From assembly GCA_011087645.1 (NCBI GenBank), contig JAALLF010000003.1:1-64000 (forward strand): DNA of 64,000 nt, in the 5' to 3' direction. A program made the position numbers and the translations under genes. Positions 44,701-53,514 of this stretch are shown here, piece after piece. Position 1 is the stretch's first letter. Each line of letters opens with the position of its first letter. Below the pieces are notes generated by a model that made no database searches, was not told the DNA's origin, and worked only from the letters and a program-made list of their open reading frames with translations. Origin of the DNA: Alphaproteobacteria bacterium. Its GTDB lineage: Bacteria > Pseudomonadota > Alphaproteobacteria > UBA6615.

Positions 44701-45391
44701 TGAAGCAGCAAGATTGCTAAAGCTGGCCGCGGAACAGGGCCACGCCGATGCGCTGCAAGCTCTCAGCGTTCGTTATGCCAAGGGCGCTGGTGTTCCCCAA
44801 AACTCCTCCCTGGCGTTTAGGTCGATTCAACGCGCCGCTGAGTTGGGACAGCCCACTGCCCAATTCGAACTTGCTGAGGTTTACGCCAAAGGCAGCGACG
44901 AGGTTCCCCAAGATTATGCGAAGGCCGCCGAATGGTACGGAAAGGCCGCGCAGAGGGGGCACCGGCAGGCGCAGTACAATCTAGCCGGGCTCTACCGCGA
45001 AGGCATGGGGGTCGCACGCAGTAACGTGGAGGCAGTAGCGTGGTACCGACAGGCCGCCGACCAGGGCGATCCACTGGCAGAGCATAGTTTGGCGACCGCC
45101 TATCGTCTCGGCGCCGGCGTGGAGCGCGATGATGCGGAAGCGGCACATTGGTATCGCCGCGCCGCCCTCCGGGGTGAGGTGAATTCTCAGCGCGATTTGG
45201 GCTTACTGTATCTGCGCGGCGAAGGTGTGCTGCAAGATTTCGTCCAGGCCGGCTTGTGGCTCGGTCGCGCCGCCGCCGAAGGTGACACTGCCGCTGTAGA
45301 GGCTCTTGATCGGTTGGCTAGCAAGCTGACACCGAACCAGATTGCTGAAACGGCGCGTTTGGCAAAGGAAGCGCTGCCCAGCGATAGTTGA
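41783..45391 (+). CDS. giant Sel1-repeat membrane protein with peptidoglycan-binding domain
   Basis: 1202 residues. The N-terminus has about four membrane segments (VVLATIAAYEANSVIVVLAI; LVLVWSWFWMAVAISALIGA; YSLLAAIVVLAVGW; YAAGLVVLVVGIVGVLGFF). One Sel1 repeat (ASAQYKLGVMYANGRGVSRD) comes next, then a PG_binding_1 domain near residues 387-443 (QKLLGAHGYNVGRADGISGP). About 15 more Sel1 repeats follow, each around 36 residues with the pattern A.AQ..LG..Y..G.GV..D...A..W...AA..G. It ends SKLTPNQIAETARLAKE. Sel1 arrays are protein-binding scaffolds; here the array would sit at or near peptidoglycan. Partner unknown. Confidence 0.9.
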   Translation: MVMPDFANILTVVLATIAAYEANSVIVVLAITVAAWTLLFGYFLSAGPEKPRWVSAGGLQHLVLVWSWFWMAVAISALIGAWGFFTWRLSNGLMLIPTAPNEPDGVIFGYSLLAAIVVLAVGWLPRLLLPASVGVREPEAPVQEAAPQEEESLYQPLYPGLSFGEQYQRTQQRTLSDPAVQEPLLDRETQDELEERQRPRRGLVYAAGLVVLVVGIVGVLGFFAAPATPTTQASFERFALKDIATTFRGFFADTSVGETGDVIRDEALGFQSAGQEIRDGDFAYDVDRWRPLAALGNASAQYKLGVMYANGRGVSRDYVEAYKWLNIAGTQNNVKAVEGRDAVARRMTPDQVEAAQNFAREEFALISGETEFSGEAPVRLTTMTQRELVVEAQKLLGAHGYNVGRADGISGPRTSAAVRLFERQAGLPEVGKITPEIVARLETRGAGRPVPITKLGLTAVLAPSLSLIPQVSARPSHRIIPGTKCDTLAAHPANSVGSTGVDFARIDSARAISACEQAIAQYPDELRFQYQLARSLHKAERHNEALALYSKAGEQGFALAQRSVGFMYANANGVAQDLPKAANWIRQAAERCDVDAQFTLGTMYANGQGVEKNDTTSLHWIRSAASQNHPEARTRLKEIETGTSVRDGGDKLGVGDYTESRHIEQLLKSHEVDVVDAFLRQDYQVVLETIRPFAEQGTASAQILLGYLYRTGLGVSRDDVEAVEWYKKAAEQSDPNAQYLLGYMHQRGLGVPQYFAQALQLYRKSAGQGVAAARLSLGVMYDRALGIPRDHEEALTHFFSAAEAGLAGAQHHLAAAYEAGDGVPRDYDEALKWYRLAAAQNFARSQHSLGGMYSQGNGVTRDFDEAVKWYRLAADQGLSEAQFSLAKALAGGRGAPRDTAEALKLYTMAADQGHAEGQVNVAFAYLRGRGVNRNDREAANWFRRAAAQCNADAQYQLATLHRLGQGVPAASAAEAARLLKLAAEQGHADALQALSVRYAKGAGVPQNSSLAFRSIQRAAELGQPTAQFELAEVYAKGSDEVPQDYAKAAEWYGKAAQRGHRQAQYNLAGLYREGMGVARSNVEAVAWYRQAADQGDPLAEHSLATAYRLGAGVERDDAEAAHWYRRAALRGEVNSQRDLGLLYLRGEGVLQDFVQAGLWLGRAAAEGDTAAVEALDRLASKLTPNQIAETARLAKEALPSDS

Positions 45392-45676
45392 TCGGTGGCC
45401 TCGAATATTGCTCACTTGGTCTGGCTACAGGGCTTGTCCGAAAATTTTGTTTGATCTTGCTGGCGTCTCCGCATAGCCTGTGTCTTGCGCCGATTTGATC
45501 TACCAGCTTGCGGGCGCGTTAAAAAATGCAGCTAAAGAGGGGAGCGCCGGCCCGCCGGACGCCGCCCAGCACAGCTGTGGCGGCTATTTTATTGCCCGCT
45601 ACATGCAGACCGACCGGCCCGCAAGCCCCTGATCCAATTAGCGCACAAACGCAATTGGACCGAGAGGGCACAGATC

Positions 45677-46540
45677 ATGACAACCGCAAAACAACAAACC
45701 GCAGTGGCGTTCGACGTTGCTGGATTTACGAAATTCGAACATGGTGGATGGCAACAAGCCGCCAATGGCTGGCACCAACATTTCGAAACTGTGTCGACCC
45801 AAGCTGTTGGCGCGTTGCTGGATGCTGCGAATATCACTATTGATGGCCCCAACACAGGTCGGCGGGTATTGGATATCGCGACCGGCCCGGGCTATGCCGC
45901 CGGTGAAGCGGTGCGCCGTGGCGCCGAAGGATTTGGCGTTGATTTTTCCTCCGCGCAAATCGAACTGGCACAGCGCCACTTTCCCGACGTGCAATTCCAA
46001 GTCGGTGACGCGGAGGATCTACCGTTCGAAAACGATGCTTTCGACGCGGTCGTGATTAACTTTGGCTTGCAGCATTTCGCGGTGCCTGAACGCGCATTGC
46101 GCGAGGCCTTTCGTGTGCTTCGCCCGGGGGGTCGGATCGCTTATACCGTTTGGGCGTCGCCACCACAGGCAGTGGGATTCAACATAGTCCAACAAGCCAT
46201 TGCCGCCCATGGCGATCCCCATGCCGACATACCTGCTGGCCCGTCCTACTATCGGTTTTCAGACGCAGCGGAAAGTCGCCGAACTTTGGTCGCCGCTGGT
46301 TTTAAGGCAGCTCGGGTGGCGGAAGTTGCGCAAATTTGGCGCGTTAGTGACCTCGATCATGTGTTAATCGCTATCGCCAACGGAACAGTGCGAGCAGGAG
46401 CGCTGTTCCGGGCCCAGTCGCCGGCGGCCCGGTGTCAGATTGCGGTTGCGGTCCGTGAGGCCGCGAAAGCCTATCAAAAGGATGGTGTCATCGCATTGCC
46501 AATGCCTGCTGTTCTTGCCTCGGCCACGAAGCTTGTTTAA
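45677..46540 (+). CDS. class I SAM-dependent methyltransferase
   Basis: 287 residues. The SAM site is VLDIATGPGYAAGEAVRRGA, with VDFSSAQIELAQRHFP and GDAEDLPFENDAFDAV further on, and an FRVLRPGGRIAYTVW strand. This is the UbiE/Methyltransf_11 type. The substrate cannot be told from sequence. It stands alone; 285 bases before it hold no visible gene. Confidence 0.87.
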   Translation: MTTAKQQTAVAFDVAGFTKFEHGGWQQAANGWHQHFETVSTQAVGALLDAANITIDGPNTGRRVLDIATGPGYAAGEAVRRGAEGFGVDFSSAQIELAQRHFPDVQFQVGDAEDLPFENDAFDAVVINFGLQHFAVPERALREAFRVLRPGGRIAYTVWASPPQAVGFNIVQQAIAAHGDPHADIPAGPSYYRFSDAAESRRTLVAAGFKAARVAEVAQIWRVSDLDHVLIAIANGTVRAGALFRAQSPAARCQIAVAVREAAKAYQKDGVIALPMPAVLASATKLV

Positions 46541-46654
46541 CCGAGCGTTCCGCTCGCCTTATTTGGCATGTGAGTGGTTCGGCACCGGCTTTGACTTTGT
46601 GGTATGTCGAGGACAATCGGTTACGGGTCGAAATTGAATTAAAGGACGTTGGCT

Positions 46655-47806
46655 ATGCGTATCGGCATCCTGACCGGCGGCGGAGATGTCCCTGGTCTGA
46701 ATTCGTGTATCAAGGCGGTTGTCGGGCAATGCGCGACCCGTGATTGGTCGGTGGTTGGCTTTCGCCGTGGCTGGGCTGGGCCGTTAAACTACAACCACAG
46801 CGATCCCGCGACCCACGACAATGTGGTTCAATTGAATCCACAGTCTGTGCGTACCATCGATCGGACTGGGGGGACGGTGCTGCATACTTCGCGCACCAAT
46901 CCCGGCGCGGTACGCGAAAGTGATTTACCCGATTTTTTAAAAGAGGATGTCACTTTTAATGAAGAAGGGCACGCTGATTGCACGCCCCATGTGTTGCGCA
47001 CCATCGAGGCGCTGGGGATTGATGCTCTGGTCCCAATCGGTGGCGATGACACCTTGTCCTATGCCGCCCGCCTCCACCGCGAGGGCGTGAGGGTGGTGGC
47101 CTGTCCCAAGACCATGGACAATGATGTATTCGGAACTGACTACTGCATCGGATTCAGTACCGCGGTTAGCCGTTCGGTCGAGTTCATTCACGCGCTACGC
47201 ACGCCGACGGGCAGCCACGAGCGCATTGCGGTGATCGAATTGTTCGGTCGCAATAGCGGAGAGACGGCGTTGGTGTCGGGATATTTGGCCGATGCCGATC
47301 GAGTGTTGATCAGCGAAGTCTCCTTCGACATTGAACGACTGGCTGAGCTGGTAGTTGCAGATAAACACAACAATCCCAGTAGTTACGCGGTTGTTGTAGT
47401 TTCCGAGGGCGCCAGCATGGTGGGCTGCGATGTGCTTGAGTCCGGCGAGGCCGACGCCTATGGCCATCGCAAGCTGGGCGGCATCGGCGACGCGGTCGGT
47501 AGCGCGCTGGAACAACTGACCGGTGAGGGCATCATCGGCCAGTCGCTGGCCTACCTGATGCGCGCCGGGCCTCCCGATGCGCTCGACCGGTTGGTGGCGA
47601 CCAGTTTTGGAACCATGGCCGTGCAAGCGTTAGCCGATGGAAAGAGCGGACTGATGATGGCATTGCAGGGGGGGCGGTATCGCACGGTGCCGGTGGATAG
47701 CTGCGTCAGCGGGATCAAGCGAGTCGATGTTCCTAGGCTCTATAATAGCGAAACCTACCGGCCGGTGATCAAGCAAGCCCTTGATACGCCGATGTTTCTT
47801 TATTGA
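46655..47806 (+). CDS. 6-phosphofructokinase, probably pyrophosphate-dependent
   Basis: 383 residues from ATG 46655 (AAGGA eight bases upstream). [17 protein letters not shown] is the nucleotide/PPi-binding start. The sequence reads IGGDDT (residues 129-133 are GGDDT) and PKTMDND (151-157). In ATP-dependent PFKs these are GGDGS and PGTIDND; Asp and Lys at these points are the accepted marks of PPi use. [19 protein letters not shown] is the fructose-6-phosphate region. The enzyme acts in glycolysis, reversibly if PPi-linked. Its stop overlaps the tail of the acyltransferase gene by 7 bases (convergent). Confidence 0.87.
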   Translation: MRIGILTGGGDVPGLNSCIKAVVGQCATRDWSVVGFRRGWAGPLNYNHSDPATHDNVVQLNPQSVRTIDRTGGTVLHTSRTNPGAVRESDLPDFLKEDVTFNEEGHADCTPHVLRTIEALGIDALVPIGGDDTLSYAARLHREGVRVVACPKTMDNDVFGTDYCIGFSTAVSRSVEFIHALRTPTGSHERIAVIELFGRNSGETALVSGYLADADRVLISEVSFDIERLAELVVADKHNNPSSYAVVVVSEGASMVGCDVLESGEADAYGHRKLGGIGDAVGSALEQLTGEGIIGQSLAYLMRAGPPDALDRLVATSFGTMAVQALADGKSGLMMALQGGRYRTVPVDSCVSGIKRVDVPRLYNSETYRPVIKQALDTPMFLY

Positions 47807-48726
47807 GCGGCACCGGCGTCAACGGGATGGGTGTCCGCGTTTTTCCAACGGCGGTGAATCCATAACCACTGTTCCGGCGTTTCCTCGACCCACGACGACA
47901 GAATATCGTTTATTTGGCGCATGAATGCCCGCTCGGCCTCGGAGCCGGTATCGGCAATCGGCGGCAGAGGTGGAGACACAGCGATGTGAAGATCGTGGCG
48001 ATTTGTTCGAACCATGCGTCCGATTAGGACCACCGCACCAGTTTTTGCGGCCAGAGCAGCGGGTGTTCGAACCGTTATTGCATCCTTGCCCATGAAGGGT
48101 ATGAGAAAATCACCGGTGGTTCCCTTTTGGTCGACGAACAAAGAGATCATCCCGCCCTTGAGCAGCTGTCGGAGCAGCCGGATGCCGGCGCGATTGTTTT
48201 TTTCGACGAGCTGCACCGGCAGGCCGTAAGTGCGTAATTTCAATAAATTGTCGATGTAAACATTATTGGGTCGCCGATAGATGTTCAAAATCTCACGGCC
48301 GCTCAGGCGACTGAACCAGGTGAGCGCCTCCCAGTTTGCCATATGGGCCGTGACCAAAATCGTGGGAGTGCCGTCGGGAGGAATGTGTTCGATGCCGTCA
48401 ACCGTTACCGTCGCCCCGACTTTCGAGATTCGGGCGAATTCGCCCATTGTGCGCCCAAGATTATCCCAAACCCCGTCCATGATTTTGCGTCGCTCGGTGG
48501 GGGACATTTTCGGATAAACATGGGCCAGGTTTGCCATGCCGCGCCGGTGCCAATGAAACAAGGGGCCGAGCGCGCGCGCCAGCGCGCTGCCCGCGTTGCT
48601 TGCAGCACGCGGAGGCACCAACATGGCGAGGCCCAACAGAACAGCCGCGACGGCGCCTTGGAGGATCTGCCAGGGGTTGATCCAAGGTCTGTATTTGCGC
48701 CAGAGTTTGAGAAACGTGTCGTTCAA
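47800..48726 (-). CDS. LpxL/HtrB family lipid A acyltransferase
   Basis: 308 residues. One N-terminal membrane anchor ([17 protein letters not shown]), catalytic [11 protein letters not shown] (His and Glu of HX4D/E), [20 protein letters not shown] and the C-terminal [11 protein letters not shown]. It transfers a secondary acyl chain to lipid A precursor or a related lipid on the inner membrane. This implies a Gram-negative outer membrane. Divergent from the carboxymuconolactone decarboxylase-like gene. Confidence 0.9.
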   Translation of the reverse strand: MNDTFLKLWRKYRPWINPWQILQGAVAAVLLGLAMLVPPRAASNAGSALARALGPLFHWHRRGMANLAHVYPKMSPTERRKIMDGVWDNLGRTMGEFARISKVGATVTVDGIEHIPPDGTPTILVTAHMANWEALTWFSRLSGREILNIYRRPNNVYIDNLLKLRTYGLPVQLVEKNNRAGIRLLRQLLKGGMISLFVDQKGTTGDFLIPFMGKDAITVRTPAALAAKTGAVVLIGRMVRTNRHDLHIAVSPPLPPIADTGSEAERAFMRQINDILSSWVEETPEQWLWIHRRWKNADTHPVDAGAAQ

Positions 48727-48905
48727 TATGCCGGGCCAATTGCTGTTTGCTGCTCCCCCATGCTAGTCGACGGGAGACATGTCGTCGAAGATGATACTGC
48801 AATGCACGCTGCGCCGGGAATCGCCAAACTGTTGGCTTTTGACCATCAGCTAAGGCGTTTTCACAGTCGGCGATGGCGTCGCTGAATCGAATAAGGGGAG
48901 CCAAC

Positions 48906-49454
48906 ATGACACGGATCGAGATACTCAAGCGCGAGGACATGAATGATGCCCAGGGCGAGGTCTACGACGAGGCCCAGGCCGGCGCCGGGCCTGTCGGCGG
49001 GCCCTATTACGCCTATATCCGTATTCCGGAATTGATGCGCCAGTCGCAGAAATTACGCGCCTGCCTTCACAGCGGCCCGTTGAGCGGCCGGGAGCGGCAG
49101 ATCATTAATTTGGTGGTGGCGCGGCACTGGGGGGCGAAATATCCCTGGTTTGCGCAGGCAAGAGGAGCGCTCGAGGTTGGGTTAGATCGGGAAATCATCG
49201 ACGCTATCAACGCCAACGATGCCCCCCAACTCGATGATCCGCGCGAGCAGGCAGTGCATGCGGTGGCGCGCGAGCTGCTCGCCGAGCAACACCTCAGCGA
49301 CGCGACTTATGCCGCCGCCGAAGCAAGCCTTGGTCTAGATGACCTGATCGCGGCGGTGGCGAATGTCGGCCAATTTGGCATGACCTGTTGCACCGCAAAC
49401 GCCTTCGAAATTGATCCACCGGCTGATGTGCCGATCCCGCTGGCGGATATTTGA
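48906..49454 (+). CDS. carboxymuconolactone decarboxylase/AhpD-like protein
   Basis: 182 residues from ATG 48906, with AGGGGAG upstream; an earlier in-frame ATG at 48873 is not needed. Core SGRERQIINLVVARHWGAKY, PWFAQARGALEVGLDREI. The CxxC pair of true AhpD is absent, so peroxidase support activity is unlikely; the gamma-carboxymuconolactone decarboxylase branch is the closer match. Convergent with the OYE gene, seven bases apart. Confidence 0.85.
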   Translation: MTRIEILKREDMNDAQGEVYDEAQAGAGPVGGPYYAYIRIPELMRQSQKLRACLHSGPLSGRERQIINLVVARHWGAKYPWFAQARGALEVGLDREIIDAINANDAPQLDDPREQAVHAVARELLAEQHLSDATYAAAEASLGLDDLIAAVANVGQFGMTCCTANAFEIDPPADVPIPLADI

Positions 49455-49461
49455 GCCGTTC

Positions 49462-50547
49462 CTAGCCGCTCAACGTCGGGTAATCCGTATAGCCCTTCGG
49501 ACCGGGCGTGTAGAACGTGTCCATATCCCAGGCATTGAGGTCAGCGCCCTGCGCGAAACGCGCCGGGAGATCTGGGTTGGCAAGGAACAGCTTGCCGAAG
49601 GCAATTAGGTCGGCTTCCCCCGATTTCAGGGCGGCTTCAGCCTTTTCCTGGTCGTAGCCGCCATTACGGATCAGGACGCCATCGAAATTATTGCGCACCA
49701 GCGCGGTCATGTCTTCGGGCACATTGTGCGACATCGGCGGCGGTGGGTTGACCACATGGATATAGGCAATATTGAGGGGTTTTATGGCCTGCAAGAGCGC
49801 CGTGTAGGTTTCGACCGGGTCGTCGTCGAAGACGTCGTTGAAGGTAAAACCCGGCGCGATGCGCATGCCGACCCGCTCCGGTCCAAAAACGTCGACTGCC
49901 GCCTCCAGTGCTTCGACCACGAACCGCACTCGGTTGGCGGCCGATCCGCCGTATTTGTCGTCACGCTGGTTGGAGTTGTGCGATAGGAACTGCATGGGTA
50001 GATAACCCTGGCCGGCATGGAACTCGACCCCATCGAAGCCAGCAGCCTTGGCGCATGCCGCCGCGTGCCGATGCTCCTCCACCACGCCTGCCACCTCTTC
50101 AGTTGTAAGTGCGTGGGGGACGGCGAAAGGCTGCATGCCTTCTTCGACGGTGAACATTTGTCCGGCGGCTTGAATCGCTGATGGCGCCACGGCGCGAAGG
50201 CCATCATTGTTCAGGGGGTGCGAAACCCGCCCGACATGCCACAATTGCAAGAACATCCGACCGCCTTGAGTGTGAACGGAATCGGTGATTTTCCGCCATC
50301 CATCTACTTGCGCCTCGGTGTAGATACCCGGCGTGCGGCAATAACCCTTGCCTTCGGCACTCACTTGCACGCCTTCGGTCACAATCAAGCCCGCTGACGC
50401 ACGTTGGGTGTAATACTCAACGTTCAAATCGTGGGGTACATCACCCTCGCCGGCCCGGCTACGGGTCATCGGTGACATGACGATCCGGTTGGGAAGCTGC
50501 AATCCGCGCAAATCCAGCGGTGAAAAGAGATTACCGTTTTCGGCCAT
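49462..50547 (-). CDS. Old Yellow Enzyme family ene-reductase
   Basis: 361 residues from ATG 50547; the longer frame to 50598 is not needed. FMN-barrel: LFSPLDLRGLQLPNRIVMSP, MTRSRA, LQLWHVGRVSHP, FHAGQGYLPMQFLSHNSNQR, DDKYGGSAANRVRFV. The motif that normally reads HGAN or HGAH (residues binding the substrate carbonyl) reads HAGQ here, an unusual Gln. Likely reduces activated alkenes with NAD(P)H. Confidence 0.9.
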   Translation of the reverse strand: MAENGNLFSPLDLRGLQLPNRIVMSPMTRSRAGEGDVPHDLNVEYYTQRASAGLIVTEGVQVSAEGKGYCRTPGIYTEAQVDGWRKITDSVHTQGGRMFLQLWHVGRVSHPLNNDGLRAVAPSAIQAAGQMFTVEEGMQPFAVPHALTTEEVAGVVEEHRHAAACAKAAGFDGVEFHAGQGYLPMQFLSHNSNQRDDKYGGSAANRVRFVVEALEAAVDVFGPERVGMRIAPGFTFNDVFDDDPVETYTALLQAIKPLNIAYIHVVNPPPPMSHNVPEDMTALVRNNFDGVLIRNGGYDQEKAEAALKSGEADLIAFGKLFLANPDLPARFAQGADLNAWDMDTFYTPGPKGYTDYPTLSG

Positions 50548-50687
50548 GGAAACACTGCCTCTGTAGTTAAAGTCAAAGGGCCGGTCCGGCCCGATCAAAA
50601 AGGATGGTAGCTTGATTAACGCGCCAATTCACTATGAAGACCGGCAACAAATGGGCTTGTTTGCCCACAAGGCAAGTGCGGCGGGAG

Positions 50688-50882
50688 TTAATATCGAAGT
50701 GGTCCGAGCCGCCCCAGCTTTGGCAGCGGATGGGTATATTCACGCACTTGTGCAACGATTGCCGCGACACCGGCGAGAGACGCCGCAAGGCGCTGTTCTC
50801 CGGCACGAACGACGGCCGCGCTCACGCTGATTTCGATGATAATCAGCACGGCGCTGATCGAATAGATTAGTTTTCGGCTCAT
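50688..50882 (-). CDS. possible small membrane protein
   Basis: 64 codons from ATG 50882: MSRKLIYSISAVLIIIEISV gives one hydrophobic segment, then an Ala-rich part. No convincing ribosome binding site, no recognised family. It fills most of the 409-base gap between the OYE gene and the Sel1 gene; the remaining gap (50548-50687) holds nothing I can name. Confidence 0.35.
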   Translation of the reverse strand: MSRKLIYSISAVLIIIEISVSAAVVRAGEQRLAASLAGVAAIVAQVREYTHPLPKLGRLGPLRY

Positions 50883-50956
50883 TTTTTGGCCAATAACCTG
50901 ATATTCATAGGCTTGTTCGTCGTTACCTCAGGCCCAATCGATGCTAAACTCCGACC

Positions 50957-51508
50957 ATGATTAGGTTACCAATTTTTACGCTGTTGAGCGTGTTCTTGGT
51001 TTTCGTGGCGCCGGCTGGTGCGCAGGACATCGACAAGGGCAAAGAAGCGGCATTCCGGGGCGATTATGCCACAGCTTTGGCCGAATTACGCCCCTTGGCT
51101 GAACAGGGGCACGCTGAGGCCCAATATACCCTGGCCAATCTATATCGCGACGGCCGTGGTGTTACGCGCGACGATGAACAGGCTGTGGTCTTGTATCAGC
51201 GTGCGGCCGAAGGAGGGTTTTGGTCGGCGGCCCTAGAGTTGGGACTCCTCTACTGGGGCCAAAGCCGGGCCGAAGCGGAAAAGGCTGGCGCGCCGGGTGA
51301 CACGATGATCCACGTTCATATTTGGTTGGGTATTGCCGCGGCACGGGAGGAGGAGGGATGCATCGAGATCGGTGCGACCTTGCGCGATGCCGCGGCCCAG
51401 TCGATGACCGCCGAGCAAATCGCGCAAGCCCAGGAAGCCACCCGCGTCTGGCTCGCCGAACACCAGGCCACGGACGTCAATGTCGCGGCCGCTAAGCCAG
51501 CCTGTTGA
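50957..51508 (+). CDS. exported Sel1-repeat protein
   Basis: 183 residues with a signal peptide (PIFTLLSVFLVFVAPAGA, cleavage near AQD). One to two Sel1 repeats (AEAQYTLANLYRDGRGVTRD) are followed by a cap. The end reads SMTAEQIAQAQEATRVWLAE, a motif shared with the other two Sel1 proteins in the window. Periplasmic scaffold of unknown partner. Confidence 0.83.
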   Translation: MIRLPIFTLLSVFLVFVAPAGAQDIDKGKEAAFRGDYATALAELRPLAEQGHAEAQYTLANLYRDGRGVTRDDEQAVVLYQRAAEGGFWSAALELGLLYWGQSRAEAEKAGAPGDTMIHVHIWLGIAAAREEEGCIEIGATLRDAAAQSMTAEQIAQAQEATRVWLAEHQATDVNVAAAKPAC

Positions 51509-51572
51509 ATTCGGTGGGCGTTTGATCCGACCGGCTCGTTAAGAACAAGAACAACAAGAGGGCGGGAGTCGA

Positions 51573-52628
51573 ATGGCTGAACTAAAGCGAATTAATGTGG
51601 GGGTTATCGGCACCGGATGGGTCGGCGGTATCCGCGCTAACGCCTGCGCCCATAACGCCATCGTCGATGAATTGCACATTGCGGAGATCGACCCCAAGCG
51701 CCAGGCCGAAATCGCTGCCGAAACCAATCCGACCTCGATCACCGACGACTGGCGAATTCTCATTGCCAATGAGGCGATCGACGTTATTGTCATAGCGATG
51801 ACGCCGGAAACCAAGCGCTACCCCATGGTCATGGCAGCGCTTGAAGCGGGCAAAAACGTGTTTGTTGAAAAGCCTATTGCACCGACGATCGAAGAGGCCG
51901 AAGCGGCATATGATTTGGCGGATGCGAAGGCTCTGAAGATCAGCATCGGCTACTCGCGGCGTTTCGATCCTCGCTACGTTTACGTTAAAAAGGCTCTCAA
52001 CGAAGGGACAATCGGTGATCCGGTGACCTGTCTGGTGTCACGCCATTCAACGCGCGAGCTCGGCGAAAAGATCACCGGCCGGTCGAAAATGTCACCGACC
52101 TCGATCGGCGGCGTGCACGATCTCGATTTTGTTCTATGGTGCCTGCAGCCGCGTAAACCCATACGGGTTTATTCCCAAACCGCTGGCAAATTGTTCAGCC
52201 AGACCAGCGATACCCCGGACCATCAGTGGGTCATGGTGACGATGGATGATGGCACCACAATCACGGTGGGCGTCGGTTGGATAATGCCCATCGGCTATCC
52301 CAACTATGTCCAGGCCTGGATTGAGGTGATCGGCACTGATGGTGCGCTGACCATCGACGACACTCACAAGGAAATACAATTCAACACCGCCGAACATGGC
52401 ATTCGCTATCCGCTGTCATCAATGCCGGGTGAGCCGGTCGACCATGTCTTCGCGGGCTCGATGTACGACGAGACGAGTCATTTCATAGAAGCCGTCGCCT
52501 ACGATAAGCCGGCGATGGTCACCCGCGACGAGGCGATTTTAGTAATGGACGTTTACAACGCCGCCGATCTGTCAGCGGAACGCGGTGAACCGGTGACGCT
52601 ACCCCGTAACGACCCGACGGCGGGCTAG
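51573..52628 (+). CDS. Gfo/Idh/MocA family oxidoreductase
   Basis: 351 residues; GGGAG before ATG 51573. NAD site INVGVIGTGWVGGIRANA, EKP motif KNVFVEKPIAPTIEEAEAAY, GYSRRFDPRYVYVKKAL, and a substrate half with GGVHDLDFVLWCLQP. First gene of a rightward pair with the CmcJ-like oxygenase (38 bases). Confidence 0.9.
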   Translation: MAELKRINVGVIGTGWVGGIRANACAHNAIVDELHIAEIDPKRQAEIAAETNPTSITDDWRILIANEAIDVIVIAMTPETKRYPMVMAALEAGKNVFVEKPIAPTIEEAEAAYDLADAKALKISIGYSRRFDPRYVYVKKALNEGTIGDPVTCLVSRHSTRELGEKITGRSKMSPTSIGGVHDLDFVLWCLQPRKPIRVYSQTAGKLFSQTSDTPDHQWVMVTMDDGTTITVGVGWIMPIGYPNYVQAWIEVIGTDGALTIDDTHKEIQFNTAEHGIRYPLSSMPGEPVDHVFAGSMYDETSHFIEAVAYDKPAMVTRDEAILVMDVYNAADLSAERGEPVTLPRNDPTAG

Positions 52629-52666
52629 AGGCCTATCGAAACAAAGACACTGTTGGAGACACCGCA

Positions 52667-53503
52667 ATGAGCCAAACCGCACCGCCAGACGAGTCAATCC
52701 CGACCGTCGAAGCGCCGATTGGGTACTTGGTCGACACTGGTGAGATGCCGGTGTTCTACCAATCGAACGTCCCCGGCGAGCGCACCAGCTTTGAGGGTGA
52801 GCGCGAAAAACGCCCGATGGCGGTGCGCGATGGCCGCGCGCTCCCTAATACGTTCAGTCTCGACGTCGAAGGCTTTGCCTTCGTTGATCATCCGACCAAG
52901 GTGCGCGACTTCTACGACGATGCCGAGGTCGCGGCTGTCTATAACGCCGAAGTCGACGTCTTGATCGGCGAGCATATGGGGGCGTCACGCGTGTTCGTGT
53001 TCGACCATACCCGGCGCTCCACATCGCAGGACTTGCGTGAAAAACATAATGCGCGAGACCCGGCCGGTGCGGCCCACACCGATTATACCGATTGGTCGGC
53101 GGCCGAACGGATCCGAGATCTAATGCCCGAGGAAGCCGAGGCGCGCCTCGCCAAGCGCTTCGCGATCGTCAATGTCTGGCGTTCGGTTGCGGGCGTGGTC
53201 GAACAATGGCCGCTGGGCCTCTGCGATGCGCGCAGCGTCGATGATGCCCGCCTGCACACGGTCGAGCGCCGCGCCTACAACCGGGTCGGCCAGACCCGCC
53301 ACGCCTCCTACGACGCCGGCAACATCTGGTACTATTTCCCGCGCATGACCCGCGACGAAGCGGTGCTGATCAAAAACTACGATTCGGCTCGGGATGGCCG
53401 GGCGCGCTACGCGCTGCATTCCGCATTCGAAGATCCGACCAGCCCGCCCGATGCGGCGCCGCGCGAAAGTCTCGAGACTCGCGCTCTGGTATTTTTCGAC
53501 TAG
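52667..53503 (+). CDS. CmcJ/NvfI family non-haem oxygenase
   Basis: 278 residues. HTDYTDWSAAERIRDLMPEE, FAIVNVWRSVAGVVEQWPLG, LCDARSV, NIWYYFPRMTRDEAVLIKNY, DSARDGRARYALHSAFEDP and PRESLETRALVFFD match the CmcJ/NvfI family, which includes cephamycin hydroxylase components and fungal oxygenases. His-x-Asp in HTDYTD and the later HSAF His are likely iron ligands. Substrate unknown. The neighbouring oxidoreductases and amidohydrolase suggest degradation of a small modified compound. Confidence 0.8.
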   Translation: MSQTAPPDESIPTVEAPIGYLVDTGEMPVFYQSNVPGERTSFEGEREKRPMAVRDGRALPNTFSLDVEGFAFVDHPTKVRDFYDDAEVAAVYNAEVDVLIGEHMGASRVFVFDHTRRSTSQDLREKHNARDPAGAAHTDYTDWSAAERIRDLMPEEAEARLAKRFAIVNVWRSVAGVVEQWPLGLCDARSVDDARLHTVERRAYNRVGQTRHASYDAGNIWYYFPRMTRDEAVLIKNYDSARDGRARYALHSAFEDPTSPPDAAPRESLETRALVFFD

Positions 53504-53514
53504 CGGGCCGCCGG

